This document shows, piece by piece, positions 43,029 to 51,988 of a stretch of DNA of 64,000 nt. The notes beneath the pieces were generated by a model. That model ran no database searches. It was not told the origin of the DNA and saw nothing but the letters and a program-made list of their open reading frames with translations. This stretch comes from Rhodospirillales bacterium. GTDB taxonomy: Bacteria; Pseudomonadota; Alphaproteobacteria; Micavibrionales; Micavibrionaceae. Every line of letters begins with the position of its first letter. Position 1 is the first letter of the stretch. The position numbers and the translations under genes were made by a program. Location: NCBI GenBank assembly GCA_020638155.1, contig JACKJB010000005.1, forward strand, positions 1-64,000. The letters run 5' to 3'.

Positions 43029-43574
43029 ATGATGGCCGATGACCAAAACCAGACCGATAAACCGAATGCGCTTCCGGATGAAGGACAGATGCTCGACCGC
43101 CTGCCGGTAACGATCCAGTCGCAATATATCAAGGACCTGTCCTTTGAAAACCCGAACGCGCCGATGCCGCTGCGCAATTCCGAAGGCAAACCCGCGATCG
43201 GGGTTGATTTTGCGATGGATGCGAAAAGGCTGGAACTCGATGATTTTGAAAACAGCTACGAAGTCAGCCTGTATATCACCGTTAAAGCGAGCAAAGGCGA
43301 GATCACAACATTCATCGCCGAGCTTGAATATTGCATGATGGTCACACTGAACGATGTGCCGGAAGATAAAATCCATCCGCTGCTGCTGATTGAAATGCCA
43401 AACTATATGTTCCCGTTTGCGCGCCAGATCATCGCCGACCTGACGCAAAAAGCGGGGTACATGCCGTTCCTGCTCAGCCCGGTGAATTTCAAGGCGCTTT
43501 ACCGCAAGCAGTTCGGCGGGCCGCAGCCTAACGTTCATGAGCGCTCCTCTGAAAAAGAAAAAGAGACGGCCTGA
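43029..43574 (+). CDS. secB: Protein-export chaperone SecB
   Basis: 181 residues. Conserved SecB features: QSQYIKDLSFENPNAP at the start, FEVSLYITVKA-type strand (here SYEVSLYITVKASKGE), and MLIEMPNYMFPFARQIIADL-like segment with PFLLSPVNFKALY near the end. It is a cytosolic tetramer that hands unfolded precursors to SecA. It is convergent with dnaQ, which ends 3 bases away. Confidence 0.97.
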   Translation: MMADDQNQTDKPNALPDEGQMLDRLPVTIQSQYIKDLSFENPNAPMPLRNSEGKPAIGVDFAMDAKRLELDDFENSYEVSLYITVKASKGEITTFIAELEYCMMVTLNDVPEDKIHPLLLIEMPNYMFPFARQIIADLTQKAGYMPFLLSPVNFKALYRKQFGGPQPNVHERSSEKEKETA

Positions 43575-43576
43575 GC

Positions 43577-44275
43577 TTAACCCGCATCCTTCCATAAAGG
43601 ATCGGTCAGTTTTTCCAGCATCGCCGCATGGGCTTCCCGTTCTTCGGGCAGCGGGGCATGCGGTCTTGGCTCGCGGAACGGGCGGTCCTTTTGCGCAAGG
43701 CTGGAGACGGCCTGCGTACCGGCGCCCTTATCATCATCCGCGCCTAACCCCAGGCCATGCTGGCGGCCTCCCATCAGCTCGAGCCAGACTTCGGCGAGCA
43801 GCTGCGCATCAAGCAAAGCGCCGTGCAGTTCCCGGCTGGAAAGATCTATGCTAAAGCGGCGGCACAGCGCATCGAGGGATGCCGGGGAGCCGGGGAATTT
43901 TTCCCGCGCGATCAACAGAGAATCCTTGACCCGTTTATTTGGCAGCGGCGCATGCCCCATTGTGTGCAGTTCGGCATTGACGAATTTCATATCGAACGCC
44001 GCATTATGCGCGATCAGGATGCTGTCTTCGCCGATAAATTCGAGAAAGTCGGTGTAAATTTCAGAAAAGGTCGGCTTGTCCTTGAGCATATCAAATGTCA
44101 GGCCGTGAACGGCGACGGCTTCTGCGGGGACGTCGCGTTCGGGATTGATATACTGATGATAGGTGCGCCCGGTCGGCACCTGGTTCATCAGCTCGACGCA
44201 GCCGATCTCAACCAGCTTGTCGCCTTCGCTCGGGTCCATCCCGGTGGTTTCGGTATCGAATACAATCTCGCGCAC
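43577..44275 (-). CDS. dnaQ: DNA polymerase III epsilon subunit (proofreading exonuclease)
   Basis: 232 residues. DEDDh exonuclease motifs: FDTETTGMDP (Exo I), LIAHNAAFDMKFVNAEL (Exo II), and HGALLDAQLLAEVW (Exo III with the catalytic His). It is the proofreading subunit of the replicative polymerase. It lies in the coaE-dnaQ order and is separated from coaE by a repeat element. Confidence 0.96.
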   Translation of the reverse strand: MREIVFDTETTGMDPSEGDKLVEIGCVELMNQVPTGRTYHQYINPERDVPAEAVAVHGLTFDMLKDKPTFSEIYTDFLEFIGEDSILIAHNAAFDMKFVNAELHTMGHAPLPNKRVKDSLLIAREKFPGSPASLDALCRRFSIDLSSRELHGALLDAQLLAEVWLELMGGRQHGLGLGADDDKGAGTQAVSSLAQKDRPFREPRPHAPLPEEREAHAAMLEKLTDPLWKDAG

Positions 44276-44295
44276 AATCGTTCCCCTGATTTGGA

Positions 44296-44398
44296 TGTCA
44301 TCCCGAACGCATGTGAGGGATCTCCCGACAGTCCGGAGATTTCTCAGCTTCCTCCTTCGCCCTTTGGGCTTCGGAGGACAGGTCGCTTCGAAATGACA
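44296..44398. repeat. Dispersed palindromic repeat (TGTCAT ... ATGACA type)
   Basis: A 103-bp element between coaE and dnaQ. It begins TGTCATCCCGAACG and ends CGCTTCGAAATGACA, giving terminal inverted TGTCAT/ATGACA ends, and contains an internal hairpin (CCTCC-TTCG-CCC, TTT loop, GGG-CTTC-GGAGG). This matches the widespread class of bacterial intergenic repeats that read as fragments of TGTCATTCCGAGCG-like sequence with GAGGGATCTC inside. It is transcribed through in the coaE-dnaQ direction and may form a strong RNA structure. Confidence 0.75.
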
Positions 44399-44415
44399 GC
44401 ATTATTCCCGTCCTG

Positions 44416-45069
44416 TTATAAGGCGCGCGGCGGGAAACGGCAAGAACCGGGCGATGGACCGCCCATAGTTTTTTTGATCTCGGCCAGCGTTTTCTCAAGC
44501 GCTTTTCTTGTCTCCGCGATACTGGTCCCGGTCGGGATGGTGAAATCGGCGCGGGCACGTTTTTCCGCATCCGGCATCTGGCGGGACAAGCGGAACGCCG
44601 CGTCCTCTTCGCTGACTTTTCCGTCACGGATTCGCGCTTCGATCCGCTGGCGCTGGATAAATTCCGGCGCGCTGACGCACAGCGTGAAATCAACGCGCTG
44701 CTCCCCGCCGGTTTCAAACAACAGGGGGATATCCAGCACGGCAATCGATGTGCCCAGGCTTTGCTGGTCGCGGATAAATTTCTGCTGCGCGCACCGGACA
44801 TAAGGGTGCAGGATCTCTTCAAGATCATCCCAGGCTTCATGATCGCGGCCCAGCAGCCCGATCAGTTTCTTTTTATCAATGCTGTTTGTTTTCTTCTGGA
44901 ACGTGGCGGGGAAACGGCGGCGGATCAGGTCGATCACCTCCGCATTGTTGTAAAGATCGCGCACCGCCTCATCCGAGCAATGCACGGCGACACCCTTCAT
45001 ATCCCGCAGCATATTGGCGACCGTGGTTTTTCCCATCGCCATGGATCCGGTCAGCCCGATTACGATCAT
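44416..45069 (-). CDS. coaE: Dephospho-CoA kinase
   Basis: 217 residues. P-loop GLTGSMAMGKTTV at the N terminus, the HCSDEAVRDLY segment (usual ADxxxR region), and VLDIPLLFETGGE. It performs the last step of CoA synthesis. It overlaps aroE by 4 bases (ATGA type) and is transcribed aroE-coaE-dnaQ. Confidence 0.96.
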   Translation of the reverse strand: MIVIGLTGSMAMGKTTVANMLRDMKGVAVHCSDEAVRDLYNNAEVIDLIRRRFPATFQKKTNSIDKKKLIGLLGRDHEAWDDLEEILHPYVRCAQQKFIRDQQSLGTSIAVLDIPLLFETGGEQRVDFTLCVSAPEFIQRQRIEARIRDGKVSEEDAAFRLSRQMPDAEKRARADFTIPTGTSIAETRKALEKTLAEIKKTMGGPSPGSCRFPPRAL

Positions 45070-45896
45070 AATGCCTGCTCCAAAATTTTTTCCTGCAACG
45101 CTTCATCAACATCCGGCAGCACCCCAAACCATCCTTCAAAGGCAGGCCGCGCCTGGTGCAGCAGCATGCCGATGCCGGTCACGATGTCATTGCCCCGGCG
45201 CTGCGCCTGCCGCAATAAATCCGTATGAAGCGGTTTATAAACAATATCGCATACCGCAGCCTGCGGCGGCAAATGGGAAAGATCGAATACAAGCTCCGGC
45301 TGCCCGGTCATCCCCAGCGCGGTTGTATTGACCAACAACTCTACGTCCTGCGCGGCGGCTTCCCGCCGGTCCCAATTGATGACAGACGCGCCGAATCTCT
45401 GCGCCGCGCGCCGCGCTTTTTCTGCCGTGCGGTTTGTAATCCTGATTTCGCCAAGCCCCATCCCTCCCAGTGCGTGCAGCACCGCCAGCGCCGCACCGCC
45501 GGCGCCAAGAACGAGCGCGGTTTTATTCTCAAAAGAGCGTCCCGGCAAAGCCCGCCTGATATTCTCGGCGAAACCATACGAATCGGTATTATGCCCGTGC
45601 AGCCTGCCGCGCTCTCCGACACGCACCGTATTGACCGCGCCGACCGCCTGCGCGGTATCGGAAAGCGCATCGCACAAGCTCATGATATCCTGTTTATAGG
45701 GGATCGTGACATTAAACCCGGCATAGCCGTCCTCGATCATCTTGTTCACGGATTGCTCCAGCCTGCCCGGCACAATCTCGATGGCATCGTAATGCCCGTG
45801 CAGACCATAGCGCTCAATCCAGTAATTATGGATGAGCGGCGATAGACTGTGCCCGAGCGGGTACCCGATAACGCCGGCTTTGATATTATTCGGCAT
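45066..45896 (-). CDS. aroE: Shikimate dehydrogenase
   Basis: 276 residues. IGYPLGHSLSPLIHNYW binding segment, FNVTIPYKQDIM with the catalytic Lys, NTDSYGF, the Rossmann motif VLGAGGAALAVLHAL, and CDIVYKPLHTDLLRQA. It reduces 3-dehydroshikimate in aromatic amino acid synthesis. It overlaps the PPDK regulator gene by 11 bases. Confidence 0.96.
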   Translation of the reverse strand: MPNNIKAGVIGYPLGHSLSPLIHNYWIERYGLHGHYDAIEIVPGRLEQSVNKMIEDGYAGFNVTIPYKQDIMSLCDALSDTAQAVGAVNTVRVGERGRLHGHNTDSYGFAENIRRALPGRSFENKTALVLGAGGAALAVLHALGGMGLGEIRITNRTAEKARRAAQRFGASVINWDRREAAAQDVELLVNTTALGMTGQPELVFDLSHLPPQAAVCDIVYKPLHTDLLRQAQRRGNDIVTGIGMLLHQARPAFEGWFGVLPDVDEALQEKILEQAL

Positions 45897-46749
45897 AATC
45901 CCCCGTGCGCTCTTTTTTATCGCGTTTTTGTAATAAAAGCTGGATCTCCGCCGCCGTTTCCTCGATCGAGCGGCGTGTCACATCGATAATCGGCCAGCCG
46001 TTTTTGGTGAAGTAGCGGCGCGCCTGCCGGATTTCCTCTTCGACTTTTTCCCGGTCGAGATAGGTATTATTGCCGTGGTTCTTATCGTGCTCATCCGCTT
46101 TCAGGCGCGAGCGGCGCAGATTGACCAGCCGTTCCGGCGATTCGGTCAGCGCCACAATCATCGGGCCTTTGAGCTGCGTCAGTTTTTCCGGAAACGGCAC
46201 GGCCGGGACATAAGGCACATTCGCCGCCTTGATGCCGCGGCGGGCCAGGAAAATACAGGTCGGCGTTTTCGAAGTACGCGAAACGCCGACCAGGATCACA
46301 TCCGCATCTTCGATCCCGTCCAGATTTTGCCCGTCATCAAAAGACAGCGCAAAATCGACCGCATCGACACGGTGGAAATAAGCTTCATCGAGCGCATGCT
46401 GCAAGCCCGGCAGGCCGATCGGCGGCAGGCCCAGATAAGAGGACAGTCCTTTTATAAGCGGGTCCATCACCGCCATGCAGGGAATCTCCAGCGCCCGGCA
46501 GCGTTTTTCCAGCTTGCGGCGCAGCGCTTTGTCCATCAGCGTATAAAAAACCGGGCCGGGATATTCGGAAATATCTTCGAGAACGCGCTCTAACTGGCGC
46601 TCGGTCCGCACCAGCGGCCAGAACCGCTCGACCGTATCAATCCCTTCGAACTGGGCGACGCAGGCGCGCGCAAGCCCCTGCAACGTGGTTCCCGTTGCAT
46701 CAGAGATAAGGTGAAGGTAGAAATCTTTGACCGGCTGTTTTTTCGTCAT
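45886..46749 (-). CDS. Pyruvate, phosphate dikinase regulatory protein (kinase/phosphorylase)
   Basis: 287 residues, DUF299/PPSR family. N-terminal FYLHLISDATGTTLQGLARA, VDFALSFDDGQN, the P-loop-like GVSRTSKTPTCIFLA, and YLDREKVEEEIRQARRYFTK near the end. It both phosphorylates (from ADP) and dephosphorylates pyruvate phosphate dikinase or PEP synthase. In Caulobacter and Rickettsia the corresponding gene lies directly at the origin next to hemE. Here four extra genes lie between it and the hemE side. Confidence 0.95.
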   Translation of the reverse strand: MTKKQPVKDFYLHLISDATGTTLQGLARACVAQFEGIDTVERFWPLVRTERQLERVLEDISEYPGPVFYTLMDKALRRKLEKRCRALEIPCMAVMDPLIKGLSSYLGLPPIGLPGLQHALDEAYFHRVDAVDFALSFDDGQNLDGIEDADVILVGVSRTSKTPTCIFLARRGIKAANVPYVPAVPFPEKLTQLKGPMIVALTESPERLVNLRRSRLKADEHDKNHGNNTYLDREKVEEEIRQARRYFTKNGWPIIDVTRRSIEETAAEIQLLLQKRDKKERTGDYAE

Positions 46750-46804
46750 CTCCCGGCCATAGTAGCAGCGCCGGGAGCCAACACAAAGGAGGATTTCTTA
46801 AAGT

Positions 46805-47857
46805 CTAAGAGGACTGCATATCGCCCTGCGGGAACATTTTGCGGGCAAGGCTGCGGTCGCGGAACGGCACGTTATTCACCATCGTGACTTCCATATCGTA
46901 CATCAGGTGAAATAAATGCGTCTGGTTGATCTCATCATGCAGCCCGGCGAAAAACGGGTCGCGCCGAATCGTATCGCCCAGCCCGGCCAGATAGCATGTG
47001 CCGTCCGGCATGCAGGCAAGCCGTTCGATCGCCAGCGCCTCAAGGCGCTTGCTGCCGAAGGCGCGGATTTCGGTGGTATCGAGCAGGATATCATCGAGCG
47101 CTTCGAGCGTTTCATGATCGCAGCCATCCACGCGGGCCTCATCGGCATACCATTGCCGGAACGCGTAAGTCATGGCCCCGCCGTCAAACAGCGCACTCGG
47201 ATCACGTTCTAAAAACCTGGAAAAGATCATCGCCATATCGCCTTCAGCCGAGCCGATCAGGTGACGCCAGATTTCAGCATAGCCCGCGCCGCGCAATTCC
47301 CAGACCGCGAACACGGTGACCGTGTCGCAATCCGCCGCCCGTACGCGCTCTAGCATCAGCACGTCTTCGGGACCGTATTCGTCTTCGAACGGTACATTGC
47401 GGTGTTCGTGCCAGATATCGCGCAGTGCGCGAATAAACGTAATTAAAAGCGTGTTGCGAAAATAAGCGGAGCGCCCCAGCGCCGCCGGGCTCATCGCGAA
47501 ATGATCGAGCAGGATTTTATGCCCCGGGATATCGAGATGAAACCCGCTGCTGTGCAGATCCGACAAGCCGACCTGCCAGCCTTGCGCCGCGGCATCCTGA
47601 TACAATGCCGAAGCTGCCGGGCTTTCAGCAATCAGGGCAGCGCACCAGCTCAGGATATCATCCTGCGTTTCAAAGCTGTGCGGCAGGGCGCTAATCTTAT
47701 CAAAATCAGTCGTATCCGGAATTTCAATCTCGTCCAGCAAGACCGTCTCGCCCTGCGGCAAGGGTGATGCGGTCAGGTCATAAACCGTGATATCGCCGTC
47801 AGGCTTTACGCTGTGCTTTTTCAGATAGGTTTTTCTGCTCAGCCGCTCTGCCTTCAT
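46805..47857 (-). CDS. Unknown protein, paralogue of the upstream gene
   Basis: About 350 residues if it starts at the ATG at 47,857, which has GAGGG 7 bases upstream and lies 13 bases after the stop of the neighbour. Longer in-frame starts would overlap the neighbour by up to 120 bases. It has no signal peptide or membrane helix. A block around AADCDTVTVFAVWELRGAGY, then AEIWRHLIGSAEGDMAMIFSRF, matches the neighbour's AQIADLSVMMVRVAWELQLAGQ and DVWERVESSSMADLARAFAR, so the two are diverged duplicates. I recall similar proteins annotated as putative metallopeptidases (DUF6782-like), but no HExxH is visible. Confidence 0.75.
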   Translation of the reverse strand: MKAERLSRKTYLKKHSVKPDGDITVYDLTASPLPQGETVLLDEIEIPDTTDFDKISALPHSFETQDDILSWCAALIAESPAASALYQDAAAQGWQVGLSDLHSSGFHLDIPGHKILLDHFAMSPAALGRSAYFRNTLLITFIRALRDIWHEHRNVPFEDEYGPEDVLMLERVRAADCDTVTVFAVWELRGAGYAEIWRHLIGSAEGDMAMIFSRFLERDPSALFDGGAMTYAFRQWYADEARVDGCDHETLEALDDILLDTTEIRAFGSKRLEALAIERLACMPDGTCYLAGLGDTIRRDPFFAGLHDEINQTHLFHLMYDMEVTMVNNVPFRDRSLARKMFPQGDMQSS

Positions 47858-47870
47858 CCCATCACCCTCA

Positions 47871-49169
47871 TCATCCGCCGGACCGGCCGCGGAACGGGAC
47901 AATATTTCCATTTTGCGCTTTTCCGGCTTGCGGAGCTGCGGCAGGTTCTTCACCCCTTTGAAGGGTGATGATTTCTGATTTTTGTTCATGGTCGCCAAAC
48001 CGTATGTTTTTGTTTTTGGAAGAGCCTGACAGATAATCAGGATCCGTGTTTGTTTCATCGGTTTGCAATTCCTGTTCCGTTTCCCGGAAAGAGCGCTCAA
48101 ACTTGATAAACCATAGGAAATTCGCGTTAGAGCGGTCGCGTACCTCGGTAAAGATTGCATCATTCATGATCGTATTGACATGCGATGCCAGGTAATTTTT
48201 GCCGAAAGGCATGCTGCCGAGCGCGATAATCAACTCTGCAGTGATATGCTGCGAGGCCTGCTGGGTATCGAAAACATAGCCGCGATAATCCGCCAGCATG
48301 CTTTGGATCAGCTTTTTGTCCTCATGGCGGCAGCGCTCGGATAAGAACCAGCTTTCGAATACCGCGCTTTGCGCCACGCCGTTATTCAGCGTGCGAAAAT
48401 CAAGGAAGGATTCGCGGGCGAAGGCACGGGCCAGATCGGCCATGGACGAGCTTTCAACCCGCTCCCACACATCTTTTTGTCCTGCCAGCTGCAGCTCCCA
48501 GGCGACCCGGACCATCATCACCGACAGATCGGCAATTTGTGCCCGGTTGACTAAAATAGCCTGATCCGGGTGGAAGGTCAGCGGGTTCAAAAGCGCCCCG
48601 TTACGGTGCTGCCAGGCGCGGCGGAGTTCACGCACCGCCATTAATATCCTGTCTTCCCGGTTCATATGCGGGTTGATATAGATCTGCCCGTCGCGGCGGT
48701 CATAGATGGCCGTTTCCGTTTCCGCGGCATAATGCAGTTTTGTTTCGTATTTCGCGGCAAAATCCAGCAAGGATGCGGCAAAACGGCTTTCGCGCAAGGA
48801 CTGCTCTAAAAACCTGATATCGCCCGAATCATTTTCACCCGCCTCGAAAGGCTGGGTGATCGCGGCGATATTCTCCCCCAGCGCCGCGATACGCTCAAGA
48901 TCATCATGCTCTTCAAAACCATCCTCGAAACGCTCCAGCGCGGTCAGGCGCGCGTACAGATCGGCAACGCCGTCTTCCACAGCGGTAAAATCGAAATAGC
49001 CGTAATCCTCTTCATCATCAATCGCGCCTTCAAAATCCATATAGAAAAGCGGCTGATCGCTGATGTAAGAACACAAAACCGGCTGCCTGTTATTCAGCGT
49101 ATAGGCGATCCTGCACGGTTTGCTGTGCCCGGCCTGAAATTCGAAGATATTGTCCGTCGTATTACTCAT
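47871..49169 (-). CDS. Unknown protein, paralogue of the downstream gene
   Basis: About 432 residues from the ATG at 49,169 (GGGG 7 bases upstream); the longer ORF to 49,322 has no ribosome-binding site. The N-terminal about 190 residues are acidic. The conserved domain runs from LDFAAKYETKLHYAAETE through DRRDGQIYINPHMNREDRI, AVRELRRAWQHRNGALLNP and the block shared with the downstream gene, to SMPFGKNYLASHVNTIMNDAI. The C terminus is basic and disordered. It has no export signal. Function unknown; the pair seems lineage-specific and sits in an otherwise conserved cluster. Confidence 0.78.
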   Translation of the reverse strand: MSNTTDNIFEFQAGHSKPCRIAYTLNNRQPVLCSYISDQPLFYMDFEGAIDDEEDYGYFDFTAVEDGVADLYARLTALERFEDGFEEHDDLERIAALGENIAAITQPFEAGENDSGDIRFLEQSLRESRFAASLLDFAAKYETKLHYAAETETAIYDRRDGQIYINPHMNREDRILMAVRELRRAWQHRNGALLNPLTFHPDQAILVNRAQIADLSVMMVRVAWELQLAGQKDVWERVESSSMADLARAFARESFLDFRTLNNGVAQSAVFESWFLSERCRHEDKKLIQSMLADYRGYVFDTQQASQHITAELIIALGSMPFGKNYLASHVNTIMNDAIFTEVRDRSNANFLWFIKFERSFRETEQELQTDETNTDPDYLSGSSKNKNIRFGDHEQKSEIITLQRGEEPAAAPQAGKAQNGNIVPFRGRSGG

Positions 49170-49409
49170 TTTAGAACCCCAAAATACCCCAATGGTCCAG
49201 ATCCATTGCTCATGCCGCAATTGCGCGGCCATGGGTTCATTATGCGCCAGCTTTATTAACGCTTTCCTACCAAGACGCGGGTTTTTGGATTTTTTGGAGA
49301 AAAAATCCCTGTTCGTTAACAAGGACTTAAGTGTGTATTAACAGAGTCCTAAAAAAGGACCCTGTTTGCCTATACTGTGGGATAGCCTGTCTCCGAATCA
49401 GGGTCGGCA

Positions 49410-51896
49410 CTAAAAATTGAAATCCTTGAAATCATCAAGGCTGAAACGCGGTTTTTCAGGCGCGCTGTCTTCGTTCTCCGGCACTTCAGGAACAGTGTCG
49501 TTTTCTGCCGACGGGGCTTCGGTTTCCGGGGTAACCTGCGGCGCTACATATTCAAAGGCACCGCCATATTGCTCAAAAAGCGCAGTCACGACCGGTATAT
49601 CCCCGATCGCTTCCGGGGTCATTCCCAGAATTCTTTCAATCATGGTTTCCCGGCCGTAGCGTTCGAACCGATCGATCACTTTCGCCGCAGCCTCTTCAGA
49701 CAGTTTTTCTTCGCTCAAGCCTTTACCGTTCAGGCCGTAATAAAGATTACCGTTCTTATATTGTACGGACGCCGTCACCAGACGGCTGATATAAGCCCCG
49801 GCAGACAGGCCGATATAGTCCTGATGCACCGCGATTTTATCTAAAACCCGCATGGCTTCATCCGCTTTCATATCAATGCCCCATTTACTCTCGGTCCCGA
49901 TATTAAAGTTCAGGCGTCCTTTTTCATAGGTAATGGCGCCGACCTTTGCCGGGTTAAGCTGCGATTTCAGGCGGTAGTTCAGGAAATCACCGGGACCATT
50001 TCCAATCTCATCCAGAACAGCATAGGCCCGATCTTTACCCATTGTTGTTGAATAAAGCGTACCGCCAATCAAATAAGAAAGCTTACCGGTTTTACCGCTT
50101 TCGCCCGGCTGATGGAAAATTACCGCACATTGAGCCGGGTTCAGGCATTCTTCAGGAGTCAGGCGGATATGGCCATACTTCCGGATACTTTCCTCGATAA
50201 AGGCCTGCGCTTTTTCGATGGTGGTCGGAATATTATAATTCTTATCACCGATGATGAATTTCAGTTTACAGGACCAGTCCTCCTGTTTGTCGGCAATCCA
50301 CATATTGCCGATCCGCGTAATGTCCACCATCTGTGTATCTGTCACCATATAGCGGCCATATCCTTGCGCAAAACCGTCCAGCAGTTCGCGCGCGCGGTCA
50401 GGCGATGAAATATTTGAAATCGACCGCGTCTCACCTTCAATGACATACTGGATCATATAGCTGTTCCCCGCGTCATTCAGTGTAATCCATGCATGATCGA
50501 CGGCGTCTTTTTTGATGACCGTTTTATCGCTTAGTTGCACCATCCCGGGCTGTGCCGCCCGGGCATCGAGCACAGAAACAGCCGTTCCGGGTTCCACATT
50601 TTTGTCGTTCCAGCTTTTGGCTCCGAAATCGGTATATAATATTGTCGGGTTACTATCCTTCTCATAGTAAGAACGGCTGAGCATTCCCATGTTTGTGATT
50701 TCATTTTCAGGAAATCCAAACGCTACGAATCCCGGCTGGGTCTTCAAGTAACGCAAGATGCTCTTTTTCGTATTTTCATCCGCGGGAACGCTATCATTAT
50801 GACCGTAGCGCGCCATGCGTAATCCGCCTTCAACCGGGGCAATAAAGCCTGCCTTTTCCGGGCGGAAGATCGCCAGTTCGGCTGTTCTGATAAAATCACC
50901 GCTATAGCCCAGCGCAATTTTTTGCAGCGCTTCTGCCTGCTCCCCTTCAAGGCTGGCAGCCACCTCTCCCAGAAATTCAGCCCTTGCGGCATCACAGGAC
51001 AGGAATTTCAGCGCACTGTCCAGCATCGCTGTCTGTGTTTCCGGATTGCCTGCAGTCATTTCCAACAAGCGCACCAAACGTGAAGTTCCGGAATCATCAA
51101 ACGGCACCGGAGCTTTAAGCCATGATTTGGAATCCTCTTCGCCGTAATTATCTTTCAAAAAGACCAGTGCGGTTTCCAGCACAGACCGTTTTTGTTCCGG
51201 ATCGCCTTCGAAAACGTGGAAAAGACGCTGGGCCATGACAGTTGTGTGAAGATCCTGCTCAAGGCTTTTAAGCGGGGTTTTAATCGCGCTGGCATGCTGG
51301 CTTCTGACGGCTTCCAGTTCCGCTTGCTGCCTTAGTTTTCTTTCAAGTTTTTTCAGTTCAATCTCTGCCTGCAAACGATCGACTCTTTCCTCATATTCGC
51401 CGGTAAGTTTATCCAGTAAACCAGGCGGTGTCGGCTTTTGGACGGTAACAACGGTTACAGGCGCAGGCGGTATCTTTACATGAGCGAAATCCGGGGTTAA
51501 CGGCGCCTGTGCGGCGGTCTTCAGTATTTCACGAAACGCCCCGGTTTCATCCTGCCGGGCAAACACATCTTCGGCCCAGCGCAGAAAATCTGTTTTTGTG
51601 CCATTGGGTAATAAAACCGGAATGGACAGGACGGCCGCTTTTGTATTGGCATCCATGCCCAGCAGCAAGTGCCTTACGCCGCCGATATCTTCCGCATCAA
51701 AACGTTCGCACAGGGAAACATATTTATCCTTGATTTTCGGCGTCTGGTTTTCCAGCCATTTAAGAGCCATTTCCGTACGGGCTTTCAGCGTCGCGATAAT
51801 ACTGTTATGCACAGAAGCAGCTTCATTGATCTGGTCTGCTATTTTATCGATTTGTTCCAGTTTTTGCTGGGAAGACCCGTTAAATTTATCGCGCAT
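49410..51896 (-). CDS. Large unknown protein with C-terminal repeats
   Basis: 828 residues, no signal peptide and no membrane helix. Residues 1-280 are helical and partly coiled-coil (DRLQAEIELKKLERKLRQQA). The second half (about 395-770) holds about four diverged copies of a unit with the pattern W or G then a beta pair around Y-I-G, then an A-x-x-V/L-L-D helix and a short turn, seen at NSYMIQYVIEGETRS, CKLKFIIGDKNYNI, GKLSYLIGGTLYST, GRLNFNIGTESKWG and GNLYYGLNGKGLS. The C-terminal tail is Glu/Pro-rich. No family recognised. Confidence 0.82.
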   Translation of the reverse strand: MRDKFNGSSQQKLEQIDKIADQINEAASVHNSIIATLKARTEMALKWLENQTPKIKDKYVSLCERFDAEDIGGVRHLLLGMDANTKAAVLSIPVLLPNGTKTDFLRWAEDVFARQDETGAFREILKTAAQAPLTPDFAHVKIPPAPVTVVTVQKPTPPGLLDKLTGEYEERVDRLQAEIELKKLERKLRQQAELEAVRSQHASAIKTPLKSLEQDLHTTVMAQRLFHVFEGDPEQKRSVLETALVFLKDNYGEEDSKSWLKAPVPFDDSGTSRLVRLLEMTAGNPETQTAMLDSALKFLSCDAARAEFLGEVAASLEGEQAEALQKIALGYSGDFIRTAELAIFRPEKAGFIAPVEGGLRMARYGHNDSVPADENTKKSILRYLKTQPGFVAFGFPENEITNMGMLSRSYYEKDSNPTILYTDFGAKSWNDKNVEPGTAVSVLDARAAQPGMVQLSDKTVIKKDAVDHAWITLNDAGNSYMIQYVIEGETRSISNISSPDRARELLDGFAQGYGRYMVTDTQMVDITRIGNMWIADKQEDWSCKLKFIIGDKNYNIPTTIEKAQAFIEESIRKYGHIRLTPEECLNPAQCAVIFHQPGESGKTGKLSYLIGGTLYSTTMGKDRAYAVLDEIGNGPGDFLNYRLKSQLNPAKVGAITYEKGRLNFNIGTESKWGIDMKADEAMRVLDKIAVHQDYIGLSAGAYISRLVTASVQYKNGNLYYGLNGKGLSEEKLSEEAAAKVIDRFERYGRETMIERILGMTPEAIGDIPVVTALFEQYGGAFEYVAPQVTPETEAPSAENDTVPEVPENEDSAPEKPRFSLDDFKDFNF

Positions 51897-51988
51897 CGCT
51901 TTGCTTTAACCTTTTTTATTTACAGAATATTAATACTTTTTTAACAAAGATATTTTAATTATGCAAATATTTTCGGGTTGTTAAGGCG

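Noticed and set aside
47990..48163. N-terminal extension of the gene at 46805-47857
   Set aside because: It would overlap the upstream paralogue widely and has no ribosome-binding site; the ATG at 47,857 is well placed.
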